A DNA stretch of 64,000 nucleotides from Microbacterium sp. SD291 (GTDB taxonomy: Bacteria; Actinomycetota; Actinomycetes; Actinomycetales; Microbacteriaceae): NCBI RefSeq assembly GCF_017355365.1, contig NZ_JADIJR010000001.1, positions 1-64,000 of the forward strand. Direction: 5' to 3'. The notes below the pieces were generated by a model. The model saw nothing but the letters and a program-made list of their open reading frames with translations. It had not been told where the DNA came from and ran no database searches. A program made the position numbers and the translations under genes. Below, one piece after another: positions 47,912-57,117 of the stretch; the first letter of the stretch is position 1, and the number at the start of each line of letters is the position of its first letter.

Positions 47912-48832
47912 ATGACCGTCCCCTCGCCCTACGCCGAGCGCCTCCGCCGACTGCCGGTCGAACGTCACGAGGTCGAGGTGCGGGGCGGGACGACCGCGTA
48001 CTGGGTGTACGGACCGTCGGCCGAGCCGGGGACCGCACCGGAGGACGCGACCACGATCATCGCCGTGCACGGCTTCCGCGGCGAGCATCACGGCCTGGAG
48101 TCCGTGCTCGCCTTCCTCCCCGAGGCCAGGGTGATCGCGCCGGACCTTCCCGGCTTCGGCGAGAGCGCGCCGGTGCCAGGGCATACCTACGATCTCGACG
48201 AGTACGCGGCCTGGCTGCAGGAGTTCGCTGCCGCGACGGCGCCGGGCGCGGTGATCCTCGGGCATTCGTTCGGCTCCATCGTGACGTCGGCTGCGGTCGC
48301 GGGAGGTCTGGCCACGCCCCGGCTGATCCTGATCAACCCGATCGGCGCCCCGGCGCTGGAGGGCCCGAAAGGCGTGATGACGCGCCTCGCCGTGCTGTAC
48401 TACGCGCTGGGCGCGCGGCTGCCGTCGAGGCTCGGCACGGCGCTCCTGCGCAACAGAGTGATCGTCCGCGCGATGAGCATCACGATGGCGAAGACGAAGG
48501 ACGCCGGCCTCCGGCGCTTCATCCACGACCAGCACGACACCTACTTCTCGCGCTTCTCAGACCGTGACATGCTCCGGGACGCGTTCGTGGCGAGCGTGTC
48601 GAACGACGTGCGGGCGTACGCGCCGGAGATCGACGCGCCGACGCTCCTGATCGCCGCCCAGCGTGACGACATCACGCCCATCGAGGCCGAGCGGACGCTC
48701 GCCACGCTGTTCCGCGACGCGACCCTGGTCGAGATCGCAGATGTCGGGCACCTCATCCACTACGAGACGCCGGCGGAGGCAGCCGGCGCGATCCGCAGAT
48801 TCCTCAGGATTCCCGTCGCGCGAGGCCGATGA
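47912..48832 (+). CDS. Alpha/beta-fold hydrolase
   Basis: 306 residues. A canonical alpha/beta hydrolase: strand IIAVHGFRG with the oxyanion-hole HG, PDLPGFGES, nucleophile elbow GHSFGS with Ser119, acid in AAQRDDITP (Asp252 or 253), and catalytic His280 in VGHLIHYE. It is cytoplasmic, with no signal peptide. The substrate cannot be inferred; the nearest general type is an ester or epoxide-like hydrolase. It starts 6 bases after a TAGACT box. Its last 29 bases overlap the 3' end of the convergent Lrp-type gene. Confidence 0.9.
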   Translation: MTVPSPYAERLRRLPVERHEVEVRGGTTAYWVYGPSAEPGTAPEDATTIIAVHGFRGEHHGLESVLAFLPEARVIAPDLPGFGESAPVPGHTYDLDEYAAWLQEFAAATAPGAVILGHSFGSIVTSAAVAGGLATPRLILINPIGAPALEGPKGVMTRLAVLYYALGARLPSRLGTALLRNRVIVRAMSITMAKTKDAGLRRFIHDQHDTYFSRFSDRDMLRDAFVASVSNDVRAYAPEIDAPTLLIAAQRDDITPIEAERTLATLFRDATLVEIADVGHLIHYETPAEAAGAIRRFLRIPVARGR

Positions 48833-49277
48833 GGCCGGCCACCCGGAAGGGGATGACCTCGCCCATGGCGAGGGAGGTCTCTGTCCGCTCCACGCCGTCG
48901 ATCGACAGGATGCGGGCGTCGGTGTCGAAGAGATGCCGCGCGTCACGACACGCCACGCGCGCCAGCAGATCGACCGATCCGCTCAGGCCGTGAGCCTGCA
49001 CGACCTCTGGGATCCGCGCCAGCTCGTTGATGATCCTGGGCAGCTCGGTCTGGCGCACGCCGATGCTCACGAACGCCTGCAGCGGGAAGCCGAGCACGTC
49101 GGGGGAGAAGGACCGCTCGTAGGACAGGAACACCCCGGTCTGCTCCAGCCGGGCCATCCGCGCCTGGATCGTGTTGCGCGACAGGCCGAGGTTCTCGGCG
49201 AGAGCGACGATCGTGATGCGCGGATCGTCGGCGAGAGCGGCGAGCAGTTCCAGATCGATGCGGTCAAGTCCTGGCAT
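48804..49277 (-). CDS. Lrp/AsnC-family transcriptional regulator (BkdR-like)
   Basis: 157 residues. The N-terminal winged HTH (residues about 5-50: LDRIDLELLAALADDPRITIVALAENLGLSRNTIQARMARLEQTGV) is followed by the RAM effector-binding domain (AFVSIGVRQTELPRIINELARIPEV and SGSVDLLARVACRD). The gene faces the branched-chain dehydrogenase operon across 170 bases that hold two inverted repeats. In other bacteria (Pseudomonas BkdR) an Lrp-type protein controls the bkd operon in response to branched-chain amino acids; that role is inferred here from position. The 3' end overlaps the neighbouring hydrolase by 29 bases. Confidence 0.92.
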   Translation of the reverse strand: MPGLDRIDLELLAALADDPRITIVALAENLGLSRNTIQARMARLEQTGVFLSYERSFSPDVLGFPLQAFVSIGVRQTELPRIINELARIPEVVQAHGLSGSVDLLARVACRDARHLFDTDARILSIDGVERTETSLAMGEVIPFRVAGLIGLARRES

Positions 49278-49312
49278 AGTGCCAAAGAGTAGCAGGGGTG
49301 CAGGGTCACATA

Positions 49313-49350
49313 TTGAGCAACATGCTCAAGAGGCTCGCAATTGCTTGAGC
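49313..49350. promoter_or_regulatory. Two inverted repeats: likely Lrp-type operator
   Basis: TTGAGCA-ACA-TGCTCAA (49313-49329) is a perfect 7-bp inverted repeat. GCTC-GCAATTGC-TT-GAGC (49333-49350) is a second one with an 8-bp palindromic core. The centres are about 20 bases apart, close to two helical turns, which suits multimeric Lrp binding. They lie between the regulator and the E1 alpha gene. Confidence 0.6.
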
Positions 49351-49373
49351 GAGGTGTGCAGTAGACGTACGCT
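49345..49373 (+). promoter_or_regulatory. Predicted bkd operon promoter
   Basis: -35 TTGAGC (49345-49350), a 17-base spacer and -10 TACGCT (49368-49373). The -35 overlaps the second inverted repeat. This leaves a leader of about 68 bases before ATG 49448. Confidence 0.5.
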
Positions 49374-49447
49374 CAGATGAGCCGGTGAAGACGCCGGCGC
49401 ACACGTGCGTCGCCCCACGAGGGCCGCCACGAATGAGGAGGACGCTG

Positions 49448-50563
49448 ATGTCACCGCAGATCACGCCCATCGCCGACACCGCCCAGGATCTCGAGCTCTC
49501 CGAGCGCATCCTGACGCCGGACGGAACCCGCATCGTCAACCCTCAGCTGGACGCGTACGTGACCGACGTGGACGCCGCCCAGCTGCGAGCGCTGCACCGT
49601 GACATGGTCATCCTCCGCCGCATCGACACCGAGGGCGTCGCGCTGCAGCGCCAGGGGCAGCTCGGGCTCTGGGCCCCCTGCCGGGGTCAGGAGGCCACGC
49701 AGATCGGCACCGCCAGGGCACTCGACCCGCAGGACTATGTCTTCCCCAGTTATCGCGAGACCGGCGTGATCTACGCGAGAGGTGCGCAGCCGGGCGACTA
49801 CGTGCGTATGTGGCGCGGCGAGGAGGGCGCGGCGTACGATCCGGCCGCACTCCGCGTCGCACCGCTGCAGATCATCATCGGCGCGCAGACGCTGCACGCC
49901 GTCGGGTACGCCCTCGGCATCCGCCACGACAAGGCCGACGAGGTGGCGGTCACGTACTTCGGCGATGGCGCCACCAGCCAGGGCGACGTCAACGAGGCGA
50001 TGATCTTCGCCTCCTCCTACCAGGCGCCGGTCGTCTTCGTGTGCCAGAACAACCACTGGGCGATCTCCGAGCCGGTGTCGGTGCAGTCGCAGTTCCCGAT
50101 CGCGGGTCGCGCCCCCGGGTTCGGCATCCCGAGCCTGCGCGTCGACGGCAACGACGTGCTCGCCTGCATGGCCGCCATGCGCTGGGCTCTCGAGCACGCC
50201 CGCTCCGGCAAGGGCCCCGCCTACATCGAGGCCGTCACGTACCGGATGGGACCGCACACGACGGCCGACGACCCGACCCGGTACCGCCAGGACAGCGAGC
50301 TCGAGGCGTGGGGCCGCCGCGACCCCATCGCCCGCCTCGAGGCGTACCTCCGCTCCCTCGGCGAGCTCAGCGATGGGCAGCTCGCCGAGACGCAGGCGGC
50401 GGCAGACACCGTCGCGCGCGAGATGCGCGCCGCGTGCCTCGGAATGGTCACTCGCCCGCCGCTCGCGGTGTTCGACGGGGTCTACGCCGAGCCGCACACC
50501 GGCCTCGAGCGCCAGCGTGACGAGTACGCCGCGTACCTCGCGAGCTTCGAAGGCGAGGCCTGA
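49448..50563 (+). CDS. bkdA: Branched-chain 2-oxoacid dehydrogenase E1 alpha subunit
   Basis: 371 residues from ATG 49448, which has GAGGAG 7 bases upstream; an earlier in-frame ATG at 49385 is close to the predicted transcription start and is less likely. With E1 beta it decarboxylates branched 2-oxoacids using thiamine diphosphate and transfers the acyl group to E2. The TPP/Mg motif starts at Gly172 (GDGATSQGDVNEA) and ends with the QNN of VVFVCQNNHWAISEP. The substrate-channel segment RQGQLGLWAPCRGQEA and the YRMGPHTTADDPTRYR loop match BCKDH/PDH-type E1 alpha. It is the first gene of a three-gene set; the next gene starts 3 bases after its stop. Confidence 0.92.
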   Translation: MSPQITPIADTAQDLELSERILTPDGTRIVNPQLDAYVTDVDAAQLRALHRDMVILRRIDTEGVALQRQGQLGLWAPCRGQEATQIGTARALDPQDYVFPSYRETGVIYARGAQPGDYVRMWRGEEGAAYDPAALRVAPLQIIIGAQTLHAVGYALGIRHDKADEVAVTYFGDGATSQGDVNEAMIFASSYQAPVVFVCQNNHWAISEPVSVQSQFPIAGRAPGFGIPSLRVDGNDVLACMAAMRWALEHARSGKGPAYIEAVTYRMGPHTTADDPTRYRQDSELEAWGRRDPIARLEAYLRSLGELSDGQLAETQAAADTVAREMRAACLGMVTRPPLAVFDGVYAEPHTGLERQRDEYAAYLASFEGEA

Positions 50564-50565
50564 GC

Positions 50566-51576
50566 ATGACCGAGCTCACACTGGGCAAGGCTCTCGGCGC
50601 GGGACTGCGCCAGGCGATGCGCGACGACGAGAAGGTCGTGCTCCTCGGCGAGGACATCGGAAAGCTCGGCGGCGTCTTCCGCATCACCGACGGACTGCTC
50701 GACGAGTTCGGCAGGTCGCGCGTGATCGACACCCCGCTCGCGGAGTCCGGCATCGTCGGCACGGCGGTGGGACTCGCGTTCCGCGGCTACCGCCCGGTCG
50801 TGGAGATCCAGTTCGACGGATTCGTGTACCCGGCGTTCGATCAGATCGTCGCCCAGGTCGCGAAGCTGCACTATCGCACGCAGGGCCGGGTGAAGATGCC
50901 GATCACGATCCGCATCCCGTGGGCCGGCGGCATCGGCGCCGCCGAGCACCACTCGGAGTCGCCGGAGGCCTACTTCGTGCACACCGCGGGACTGCGGGTG
51001 ATCGCGGTCTCGAACCCCGAGGACGCCTACCGGAGCCTTCGCCAGGCGATCGCCAGCGACGACCCCGTGATCTTCTTCGAGCCGAAGCGGCTCTACCACC
51101 ACAAGGGAGAGGTCGACCTCGAGGCGCCACTGGCGGATGCCCCGCCCATGGGCCTGGCACGCGTGGTGCGCGCCGGAACCGACGCCACTCTGATCACATA
51201 CGGGGCCATGGTCACCACGGCGCTGCAGGCCGCTGAAGCCGCAGCAGACGAGGGGATCTCGCTCGAGGTCATCGACCTGCGCTCGCTTTCGCCCGTCGAC
51301 TACGACTCGGTCGCGGCATCGGTCCGCAAGACCGGTCGCGTGGTCGTCGCCCATGAGGCGTCCCGTGAGGCGGGTGTCGCAGCCGAGGTCATCGCCAGCA
51401 TCACGGAGCGCTGCTTCGAGTACCTCGAATCCGCGCCTCTCCGGGTGACGGGGCACGACGTGCCGTACCCGCCGGCGAAGCTGGAGAAGTATCACCTCCC
51501 GGACCTCGATCGTCTGCTGGACGCGGTCGACCGGGTCCTCGACCGCCCGAACAGCCTGACGGGAGCAGACGCATGA
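50566..51576 (+). CDS. bkdB: Branched-chain 2-oxoacid dehydrogenase E1 beta subunit
   Basis: 336 residues, the usual size. It pairs with E1 alpha to form the TPP-dependent decarboxylase. Conserved segments are VVLLGEDIGKLGGVFRITDGLLDEFG, DTPLAESGIVGTAVGLAFRGYRPVVEIQF, RIPWAGGIGAAEHHSESPEA with the active-site His, and DPVIFFEPKRLYHHKGEV. The C-terminal transketolase domain has TLITYGAMVTTALQAAE and GHDVPYPPAKLEKYHLP. It starts two bases after the E1 alpha stop codon, and its own stop overlaps the E2 start (ATGA), so the subunits are made in step. Confidence 0.93.
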   Translation: MTELTLGKALGAGLRQAMRDDEKVVLLGEDIGKLGGVFRITDGLLDEFGRSRVIDTPLAESGIVGTAVGLAFRGYRPVVEIQFDGFVYPAFDQIVAQVAKLHYRTQGRVKMPITIRIPWAGGIGAAEHHSESPEAYFVHTAGLRVIAVSNPEDAYRSLRQAIASDDPVIFFEPKRLYHHKGEVDLEAPLADAPPMGLARVVRAGTDATLITYGAMVTTALQAAEAAADEGISLEVIDLRSLSPVDYDSVAASVRKTGRVVVAHEASREAGVAAEVIASITERCFEYLESAPLRVTGHDVPYPPAKLEKYHLPDLDRLLDAVDRVLDRPNSLTGADA

Positions 51577-52931
51577 TCGCCGAATTCCGGCTCCCCGACC
51601 TCGGCGAGGGTCTCACCGAGGCCGAGGTCGTGAACTGGCTCGTCGCCCCCGGCGACACCGTGACGCTGAACCAGACCCTCGCGGAGGTCGAGACAGCCAA
51701 GGCGATCGTCGAGCTGCCCTCACCCTACGAGGGCACGGTCGCCGCCCTGCACGCCGAGGCCGGGCAGACCGTCGCCGTCGGCTCGCCGCTGATCGACTTC
51801 GACGTGGACGGCGGCGACGAGCCGTCGGCGCCTGCGCAGACCTCGGATGCCGAGGAGAAGGCGCAGCCGAATCTGGTCGGGTACGGCGCGGCTCCCTCGA
51901 GTTCGGGTCGCCCCGCACGTCGCGCTCGACGCGTCGGCGCACGGCCCGTCGTCGCCGACACCGCGGTCCTCGAGGCCGCACCGCACGATGCCACGCCGAC
52001 GGCGAACGTCGAGCACGTCGTGGAGCGGCCTCGTTCGACGCCGCCGGTGCGCGCGTACGCCAAGCGGCTGGGCATCGACCTCGTGCTGGTCGCTGCCGCG
52101 GTCGGCGACCGTGTCATCACTCGGGACGACGTCGACGAGTACGCGCAGCGCACCGGCATCCGCGACACGGAGCCGGCCACGCAGAGCGCACCCACGGTGC
52201 CGGACACCGCCGCCGCGCTGGGCGGCGACGAGCGGGAGTCGCGGATCCCGATCCGCGGCGTGCGCAAGCACACGGCGGCGGCGATGGTGCAGAGCGCCTT
52301 CACCGCTCCGCACGTCACGGTGTTCCACACGGTCGACGTGACCGCCACGATGGACTTGCTCGCGACTCTGCGCGACGACCGCTCGCTCGCCGAGCACCGG
52401 ATCGGCCCGCTCGCGGTCATCGCGAAGGCGGTCTGCCTGGCCCTCGGGCGCGCACCGGGGCTCAACTCCCGCTGGGATGAGGAGGCGGGGGAGATCGTCC
52501 AGCACCACTACGTCGATCTCGGCATCGCCGCTGCCACCGAGCGCGGCCTGATCGTGCCGAACATCCGCGATGCCCAGCGCCTCACCCTCGTGGAGCTTTC
52601 CGACGCCCTGAAGTCGCTCGCCGAGACGGCCCGCACCGGCAGGACGTCGCCGGCCGAGCTCGCCGGCGGCACGTTCTCGATCTCGAACATCGGGGTGTTC
52701 GGCGTCGATGCCGGCACGCCGATCCTGCCGCCCGGGCAGTCGGGAATCCTCGCCGTCGGCGCCGTGCGGCGCCAGCCGTGGGAGCACCGCGGCGAGATCG
52801 CCCTGCGGCAGATGATGACGCTGAGCCTCTCGTTCGACCACCGCCTGGTGGACGGGGCAGAGGGTGCGCGGTTCCTGAAGGACGTCGCCGACATCCTCGA
52901 GGAGCCCGGCCGGGCGATGCTGCTCAGATAG
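51573..52931 (+). CDS. bkdC: Dihydrolipoamide acyltransferase (E2) of the branched-chain complex
   Basis: 452 residues. E2 carries the acyl group on lipoate and passes it to CoA. Residues 1-80 are one lipoyl domain with the modified Lys43 in EVETAKA. An Arg/Ala/Pro-rich linker follows, then a peripheral-subunit-binding domain near 151-186 (PPVRAYAKRLGIDL...ITRDDVDEYA). The catalytic core runs from IPIRGVRKHTAAAMVQSAF to SFDHRLVDG with His423 and Asp427. The start overlaps the E1 beta stop by 4 bases. The last 8 bases overlap the convergent TetR gene. No E3 gene is in the window. Confidence 0.94.
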   Translation: MIAEFRLPDLGEGLTEAEVVNWLVAPGDTVTLNQTLAEVETAKAIVELPSPYEGTVAALHAEAGQTVAVGSPLIDFDVDGGDEPSAPAQTSDAEEKAQPNLVGYGAAPSSSGRPARRARRVGARPVVADTAVLEAAPHDATPTANVEHVVERPRSTPPVRAYAKRLGIDLVLVAAAVGDRVITRDDVDEYAQRTGIRDTEPATQSAPTVPDTAAALGGDERESRIPIRGVRKHTAAAMVQSAFTAPHVTVFHTVDVTATMDLLATLRDDRSLAEHRIGPLAVIAKAVCLALGRAPGLNSRWDEEAGEIVQHHYVDLGIAAATERGLIVPNIRDAQRLTLVELSDALKSLAETARTGRTSPAELAGGTFSISNIGVFGVDAGTPILPPGQSGILAVGAVRRQPWEHRGEIALRQMMTLSLSFDHRLVDGAEGARFLKDVADILEEPGRAMLLR

Positions 52932-53517
52932 CGACGCGTACGGCGGCCTCGGCCATCGCGGCGAGCACCGTCGCGGTGGCGGAGTGCCGTCGCGAGGCCG
53001 CCCTGGTGCTGTGCGGCGTGGAGTTGATGAGCCCGAAGCACGCCTGCACGCGCAGCCGGAGCTCCTCCGGAGTGGCATCGATCAATGCGGCGAGCGCGTC
53101 GATCCACAGTTCGATGTAGGCGCGCTGCAGCCGGCGCACCTCGGCGTGATCCGCGTCTGCGAGGTGCGCGACGTCGCGGTCCTGCACCCGGATCACCTCC
53201 GCGTTGCCCAGTGCGAAGTCGACGTGGAACCCGATCAGCGCCTGCATCCGCGCCCCATCGTCATCCGCAGCCTCGGCGACGCGGGTGCCGCCGGTGATCA
53301 GGTCATCGCTCACCTTGATCAGGACGGCGCCGAGCAGCGCCTGCTTGCCGGCGAAATGACGGTAGACCGCCGGACCGGAGACCCCGACCGCGGTGCCGAT
53401 GTCCTCCAGGCTGACGCCGTTGTATCCGCGCGCGGCGAAGAGCGTCGCGGCCTCGCGGAGGATGGCGCCCGAGCGCTCGGCTTTGGCGCGATCACGTGCG
53501 GTGAGCAGGCTTGTCAT
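52924..53517 (-). CDS. TetR-family transcriptional regulator
   Basis: 197 residues. The N-terminal HTH (residues about 17-65: GAILREAATLFAARGYNGVSLEDIGTAVGVSGPAVYRHFAGKQALLGAVL) is typical TetR/AcrR. The C-terminal ligand-binding domain is helical and mostly Ala/Leu-rich (AYIELWIDALAALIDATPEEL). It faces the acyl-CoA carboxylase operon across 113 bases that contain an 18-bp palindrome, so it probably represses that operon and itself, with an acyl-CoA as likely inducer (inference). In M. tuberculosis a TetR gene sits in the equivalent place near accD1/accA1. Confidence 0.92.
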   Translation of the reverse strand: MTSLLTARDRAKAERSGAILREAATLFAARGYNGVSLEDIGTAVGVSGPAVYRHFAGKQALLGAVLIKVSDDLITGGTRVAEAADDDGARMQALIGFHVDFALGNAEVIRVQDRDVAHLADADHAEVRRLQRAYIELWIDALAALIDATPEELRLRVQACFGLINSTPHSTRAASRRHSATATVLAAMAEAAVRVAI

Positions 53518-53548
53518 CTCAGTTAATCCTCGCTAACCTGAATCAACG

Positions 53549-53566
53549 GGTTAGTGAACACTAACC
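53549..53566. promoter_or_regulatory. Palindromic operator between TetR gene and carboxylase operon
   Basis: GGTTAGTG-AA-CACTAACC is a perfect inverted repeat of two 8-bp arms, typical of a TetR-family site. A weaker GTTA-N8-TAAC repeat lies at 53522-53537, next to the regulator's start codon. Confidence 0.7.
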
Positions 53567-53630
53567 GAAAAAGCATGCACCGCGCCAGAGCGTTACGACG
53601 GTGCACCCGTGGGTCGAGGAGGACGTCACG

Positions 53631-55184
53631 ATGCCCGAAACCCAGCAGTCGCTGGCCGCGCACCTGCACGAGAGGCTCGCGGTGGCCGCGCTCGGGGGGC
53701 CGGAGACGTCGCGGACGCGGCATGTCTCGCGAGGCAAGCTCCTGCCTCGCGACCGCGTCGCCAGGCTCCTCGACGAGGGCAGTCCGTTCCTCGAGGTCGC
53801 GCCGCTCGCGGCGGAGGGCGTGTACGGGGGAGAGGCGCCCGGTGCCGGTGTGATCGCCGGGATCGGCCTGGTGCACGGACGCCACGTCATGGTCGTCTGC
53901 AACGACGCGACGGTGAAGGGCGGCACGTACTACCCGCTCACCGTGAAGAAGCACCTGCGCGCGCAGGAGATCGCCCTCGAGAACCGCCTTCCGTGCCTGT
54001 ACCTCGTCGACTCCGGCGGCGCGTTCCTGCCCAAGCAGGACGAGGTCTTCCCCGACCGGGATCACTTCGGTCGCATCTTCTTCAACCAGGCCAGGATGTC
54101 GGCGGCCGGCATCCCGCAGCTCGCGGCTGTGCTCGGCTCGTGCACGGCCGGCGGTGCGTACGTTCCGGCGATGAGCGACGAGACCGTGATCGTCCGCGGT
54201 CAGGGCACGATCTTCCTCGGGGGTCCTCCTCTGGTGAAAGCGGCCATCGGCGAGATCGTGACCGCCGAGGAGCTCGGCGGCGGTGAGCTGCACGCGCGGC
54301 GGAGCGGCGTGGTCGACCACCTCGCAGAAGACGACGAGCACGCCCTCGAGATCCTCCGCGACATCGTGGCCACGCTTCCCGCTCCGCTGGCACCCGCCTG
54401 GGAGGTGCACCCGAGTCGTCCGCCGTCGGAGACGTCGTCGCTCTACGACGTCGTCCCGGTCGACGTGAACGCCGGATACGACGTGCACGAGGTCATCAGC
54501 AGGCTCGTCGACGGCGACACGTTCCGGGAGTTCAAGGCGGAGTATGGCACCACGCTGGTGACCGGATTCGCGCGCCTGCACGGCCACCCGGTTGGCATCG
54601 TCGCCAACAGCGGGGTGCTGTTCAGCGAATCGGCGCTCAAGGGAGCGCACTTCATCGAGCTGTGCGATCAGCGTGGCATCCCTCTGCTGTTCCTGCAGAA
54701 CATCACGGGGTTCATGGTCGGCTCCGAGGCGGAGGCCGGCGGCATCGCGAAGGACGGGGCCAAGATGGTCACGGCCGTGGCCAGCACCAGGGTCCCGAAG
54801 CTGACCGTCATCATCGGCGGCTCGTTCGGCGCCGGCAATTACTCCATGTGCGGGCGCGCCTACTCGCCCCGGTTCCTGTGGACCTGGCCCGCGAGCCGCA
54901 TCTCGGTGATGGGCGGTGCACAGGCGGCATCCGTCCTCGCCACGGTGAAGGAGGATCAGCTCGGCGCCCGAGGCGATTCCTGGTCCGTCGAGGAGCGTGC
55001 CGATTTCGAGTCGCCGATCCGCGAGCAGTACGAGAAGCAGGGCGAGCCCTACTACGCCACCGCACGTCTGTGGGACGACGGCATCATCGACCCCGAGCAG
55101 ACCCGCGACGTCCTGGGTCTCGCGCTCGACGTCGTCACCCGCAGCCCGCTGCCCGAGCCGCGCTTCGGCGTCTTCCGGATGTGA
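53631..55184 (+). CDS. accD1: Acyl-CoA carboxylase carboxyltransferase (beta) subunit
   Basis: 517 residues from ATG 53631, chosen over GTG 53601 because GAGGAGG lies 8 bases before it. It moves carboxyl from biotin to an acyl-CoA; the neighbours point to 3-methylcrotonyl-CoA. The N-terminal crotonase-like domain has [40 protein letters not shown] and [16 protein letters not shown]. The C-terminal domain has [26 protein letters not shown] and [23 protein letters not shown], as in methylcrotonyl-CoA carboxylase beta subunits. It starts the operon opposite the TetR gene, and its stop overlaps a GTG codon at the head of the alpha-subunit gene. Confidence 0.93.
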   Translation: MPETQQSLAAHLHERLAVAALGGPETSRTRHVSRGKLLPRDRVARLLDEGSPFLEVAPLAAEGVYGGEAPGAGVIAGIGLVHGRHVMVVCNDATVKGGTYYPLTVKKHLRAQEIALENRLPCLYLVDSGGAFLPKQDEVFPDRDHFGRIFFNQARMSAAGIPQLAAVLGSCTAGGAYVPAMSDETVIVRGQGTIFLGGPPLVKAAIGEIVTAEELGGGELHARRSGVVDHLAEDDEHALEILRDIVATLPAPLAPAWEVHPSRPPSETSSLYDVVPVDVNAGYDVHEVISRLVDGDTFREFKAEYGTTLVTGFARLHGHPVGIVANSGVLFSESALKGAHFIELCDQRGIPLLFLQNITGFMVGSEAEAGGIAKDGAKMVTAVASTRVPKLTVIIGGSFGAGNYSMCGRAYSPRFLWTWPASRISVMGGAQAASVLATVKEDQLGARGDSWSVEERADFESPIREQYEKQGEPYYATARLWDDGIIDPEQTRDVLGLALDVVTRSPLPEPRFGVFRM

Positions 55185-55189
55185 ACGTC

Positions 55190-57115
55190 ATGACCACCGC
55201 ACTCTTCGACACCGTGCTCTTCGACACCGTGCTCGTCGCCAATCGCGGCGAGATCGCCCACCGCATCATCCGCACCCTGCGCAGGCTCGGCATCCGGAGC
55301 GTCGCGGTGTACAGCGATGCGGATGCCGGCGCCCCGCACGTGCGCGAAGCCGACGACGCCGTCCGGATCGGCCCAGCTCCCGCCGCGGAGTCGTACCTCG
55401 ACATCGACGCGATCATCGCAGCCGCCCGTGCCGGCGGCGCGCAGGCGATCCATCCCGGGTACGGGTTCCTCTCGGAGAGCGTCGGCCTCGCCGAGGCCTG
55501 CGCCGAGAGCGGCATCACCTTCATCGGTCCGTCCGTCGAGTCTCTGCAGATCATGGGAGACAAGGCGAAGGCACGCGAGCACGTGATCCGCCACGGCGTC
55601 CCGGTCGTTCCCGGTTTCGACGCCAGGGGACTCTCCGACGTCGAGATCGCCGAAGAGGCCGTCGACGTCGGATTCCCGCTGCTGGTCAAGCCCAGCGCCG
55701 GCGGCGGAGGCAAGGGCATGGAGGTCGTGGCGGATGCCGAGGGCCTCAGCGCCGCACTGTCCTCGGCGCGGCGGATCGCCGCGGCCGCGTTCGGTGACGA
55801 CTCGCTGATCCTGGAGCGCCTGATCCGAAGGCCCCGGCACATCGAGGTGCAGGTGTTCGGCGACAGCCACGGCACCGTGATCGCCCTCGGGGAGCGCGAG
55901 TGCACGCTGCAGCGCCGGCACCAGAAGGTGATGGAGGAGGCGCCGTCGGCCGGAATCCCCGACGTGACCAGGGACCGGCTGCTCTCCGCGGCCGTGCAGG
56001 CGGCGGAGAGCGTCTCCTACGTCGGCGCCGGCACCGTCGAGTTCCTGGTGGACGCCGACGAGCCGGACGAGGTGTTCTTCATCGAGATGAACACGCGGCT
56101 GCAGGTCGAGCATCCGGTCACGGAGCAGGTCACCGGTCTCGACCTGGTGGAGCTCCAGCTGCGCGTCGCGGCAGGACGCCCGCTCGAGCAGGCTCCCGCG
56201 GTGCACGGCCACGCCGTCGAGGCGCGGATCTACGCGGAGGCACCGGAGCGCGGATTCCTCCCGTCGACCGGACGGGTGCTCCTGTTCGAGGCGCCAGCCG
56301 GTGTGCGGGTGGACGCATCCATCGAGACCGGCAGCGAGGTGACCGGGTTCTACGACCCGATGATAGCCAAGGTCATCGCGACGGCGGACGACCGCGCCAC
56401 AGCGCTGCGGCGGCTCGATGAGGCGCTCGCCCGCACCGTCGTGCTCGGTGTGGAGACGAACATCGCGTTCCTTCGCGCGCTCTGCCAGGACGAGCGGGTG
56501 CGCGCAGGAGACCTCGACACCGGTCTCATCGAGACACTGCTGCCTTACGCGGCGGAGGCTCCGACGGAGGCCATGCTCGCGGCCGCGAGGAGTCACACCC
56601 TGCACGAGACGCCGTGCGCGGAGGGGTCGCGTCTGCCCGACACTGTGGCCCGGCGCGCCGGCAGCACCTGGCAGGAGCTCTCCGACGCGGGGACGCGCGC
56701 ACTCGTCTTCATGACGGACGACGGCGAGGTGCTGGATGCCGTGGAGGGCGGCCGATCCCGTGCGAGGGTCGCCACCGACGCTGACGGGGCGGTCTGGGTC
56801 AGCGCCGAGGGGCGCACCGTGCGCCTGCGGCCGCTCGACAGGCGAGGGCGGATGCTGCGGCGTCTCGCCGCCCGCGACAGGGCGATCACCGCGACCGAAC
56901 CCGACGCCAGGGCGCCGATGCCCGGAGGCGTGGTCGCGGTGCACGTGACGGAGGGCGCGACGGTCGCCGCCGGCACGCCGCTCGTCTCGATCGAGGCGAT
57001 GAAGATGGAGCATCCGGTGCTCGCGCCGCATGACGGCACGGTGCACCTCCTGGTCGCGGTGGGCGACCAGGTGCGGCGCGACCAGCCGGTCGCGCGCGTG
57101 ATCGAGGAGGACTGA
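55190..57115 (+). CDS. accA1: Acyl-CoA carboxylase biotin carboxylase/BCCP (alpha) subunit
   Basis: 641 residues from ATG 55190; GTG 55181, overlapping the previous stop, is an in-frame alternative. Biotin carboxylase domain to about residue 450: LVANRGEIAHRIIRTLRRLGI, HPGYGFLSES, ATP loop KPSAGGGGKGMEVV, HIEVQVFGDSHG, ERECTLQRRHQKVMEEAP, and EMNTRLQVEHPVTE. After a linker domain, the BCCP domain ends the protein, with the biotinylated Lys605 in EAMKMEHPV. The first codons contain an exact 15-base tandem duplication that repeats LFDTV. The ACAD gene starts 3 bases after the stop. Confidence 0.94.
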   Translation: MTTALFDTVLFDTVLVANRGEIAHRIIRTLRRLGIRSVAVYSDADAGAPHVREADDAVRIGPAPAAESYLDIDAIIAAARAGGAQAIHPGYGFLSESVGLAEACAESGITFIGPSVESLQIMGDKAKAREHVIRHGVPVVPGFDARGLSDVEIAEEAVDVGFPLLVKPSAGGGGKGMEVVADAEGLSAALSSARRIAAAAFGDDSLILERLIRRPRHIEVQVFGDSHGTVIALGERECTLQRRHQKVMEEAPSAGIPDVTRDRLLSAAVQAAESVSYVGAGTVEFLVDADEPDEVFFIEMNTRLQVEHPVTEQVTGLDLVELQLRVAAGRPLEQAPAVHGHAVEARIYAEAPERGFLPSTGRVLLFEAPAGVRVDASIETGSEVTGFYDPMIAKVIATADDRATALRRLDEALARTVVLGVETNIAFLRALCQDERVRAGDLDTGLIETLLPYAAEAPTEAMLAAARSHTLHETPCAEGSRLPDTVARRAGSTWQELSDAGTRALVFMTDDGEVLDAVEGGRSRARVATDADGAVWVSAEGRTVRLRPLDRRGRMLRRLAARDRAITATEPDARAPMPGGVVAVHVTEGATVAAGTPLVSIEAMKMEHPVLAPHDGTVHLLVAVGDQVRRDQPVARVIEED

Positions 57116-57117
57116 AG

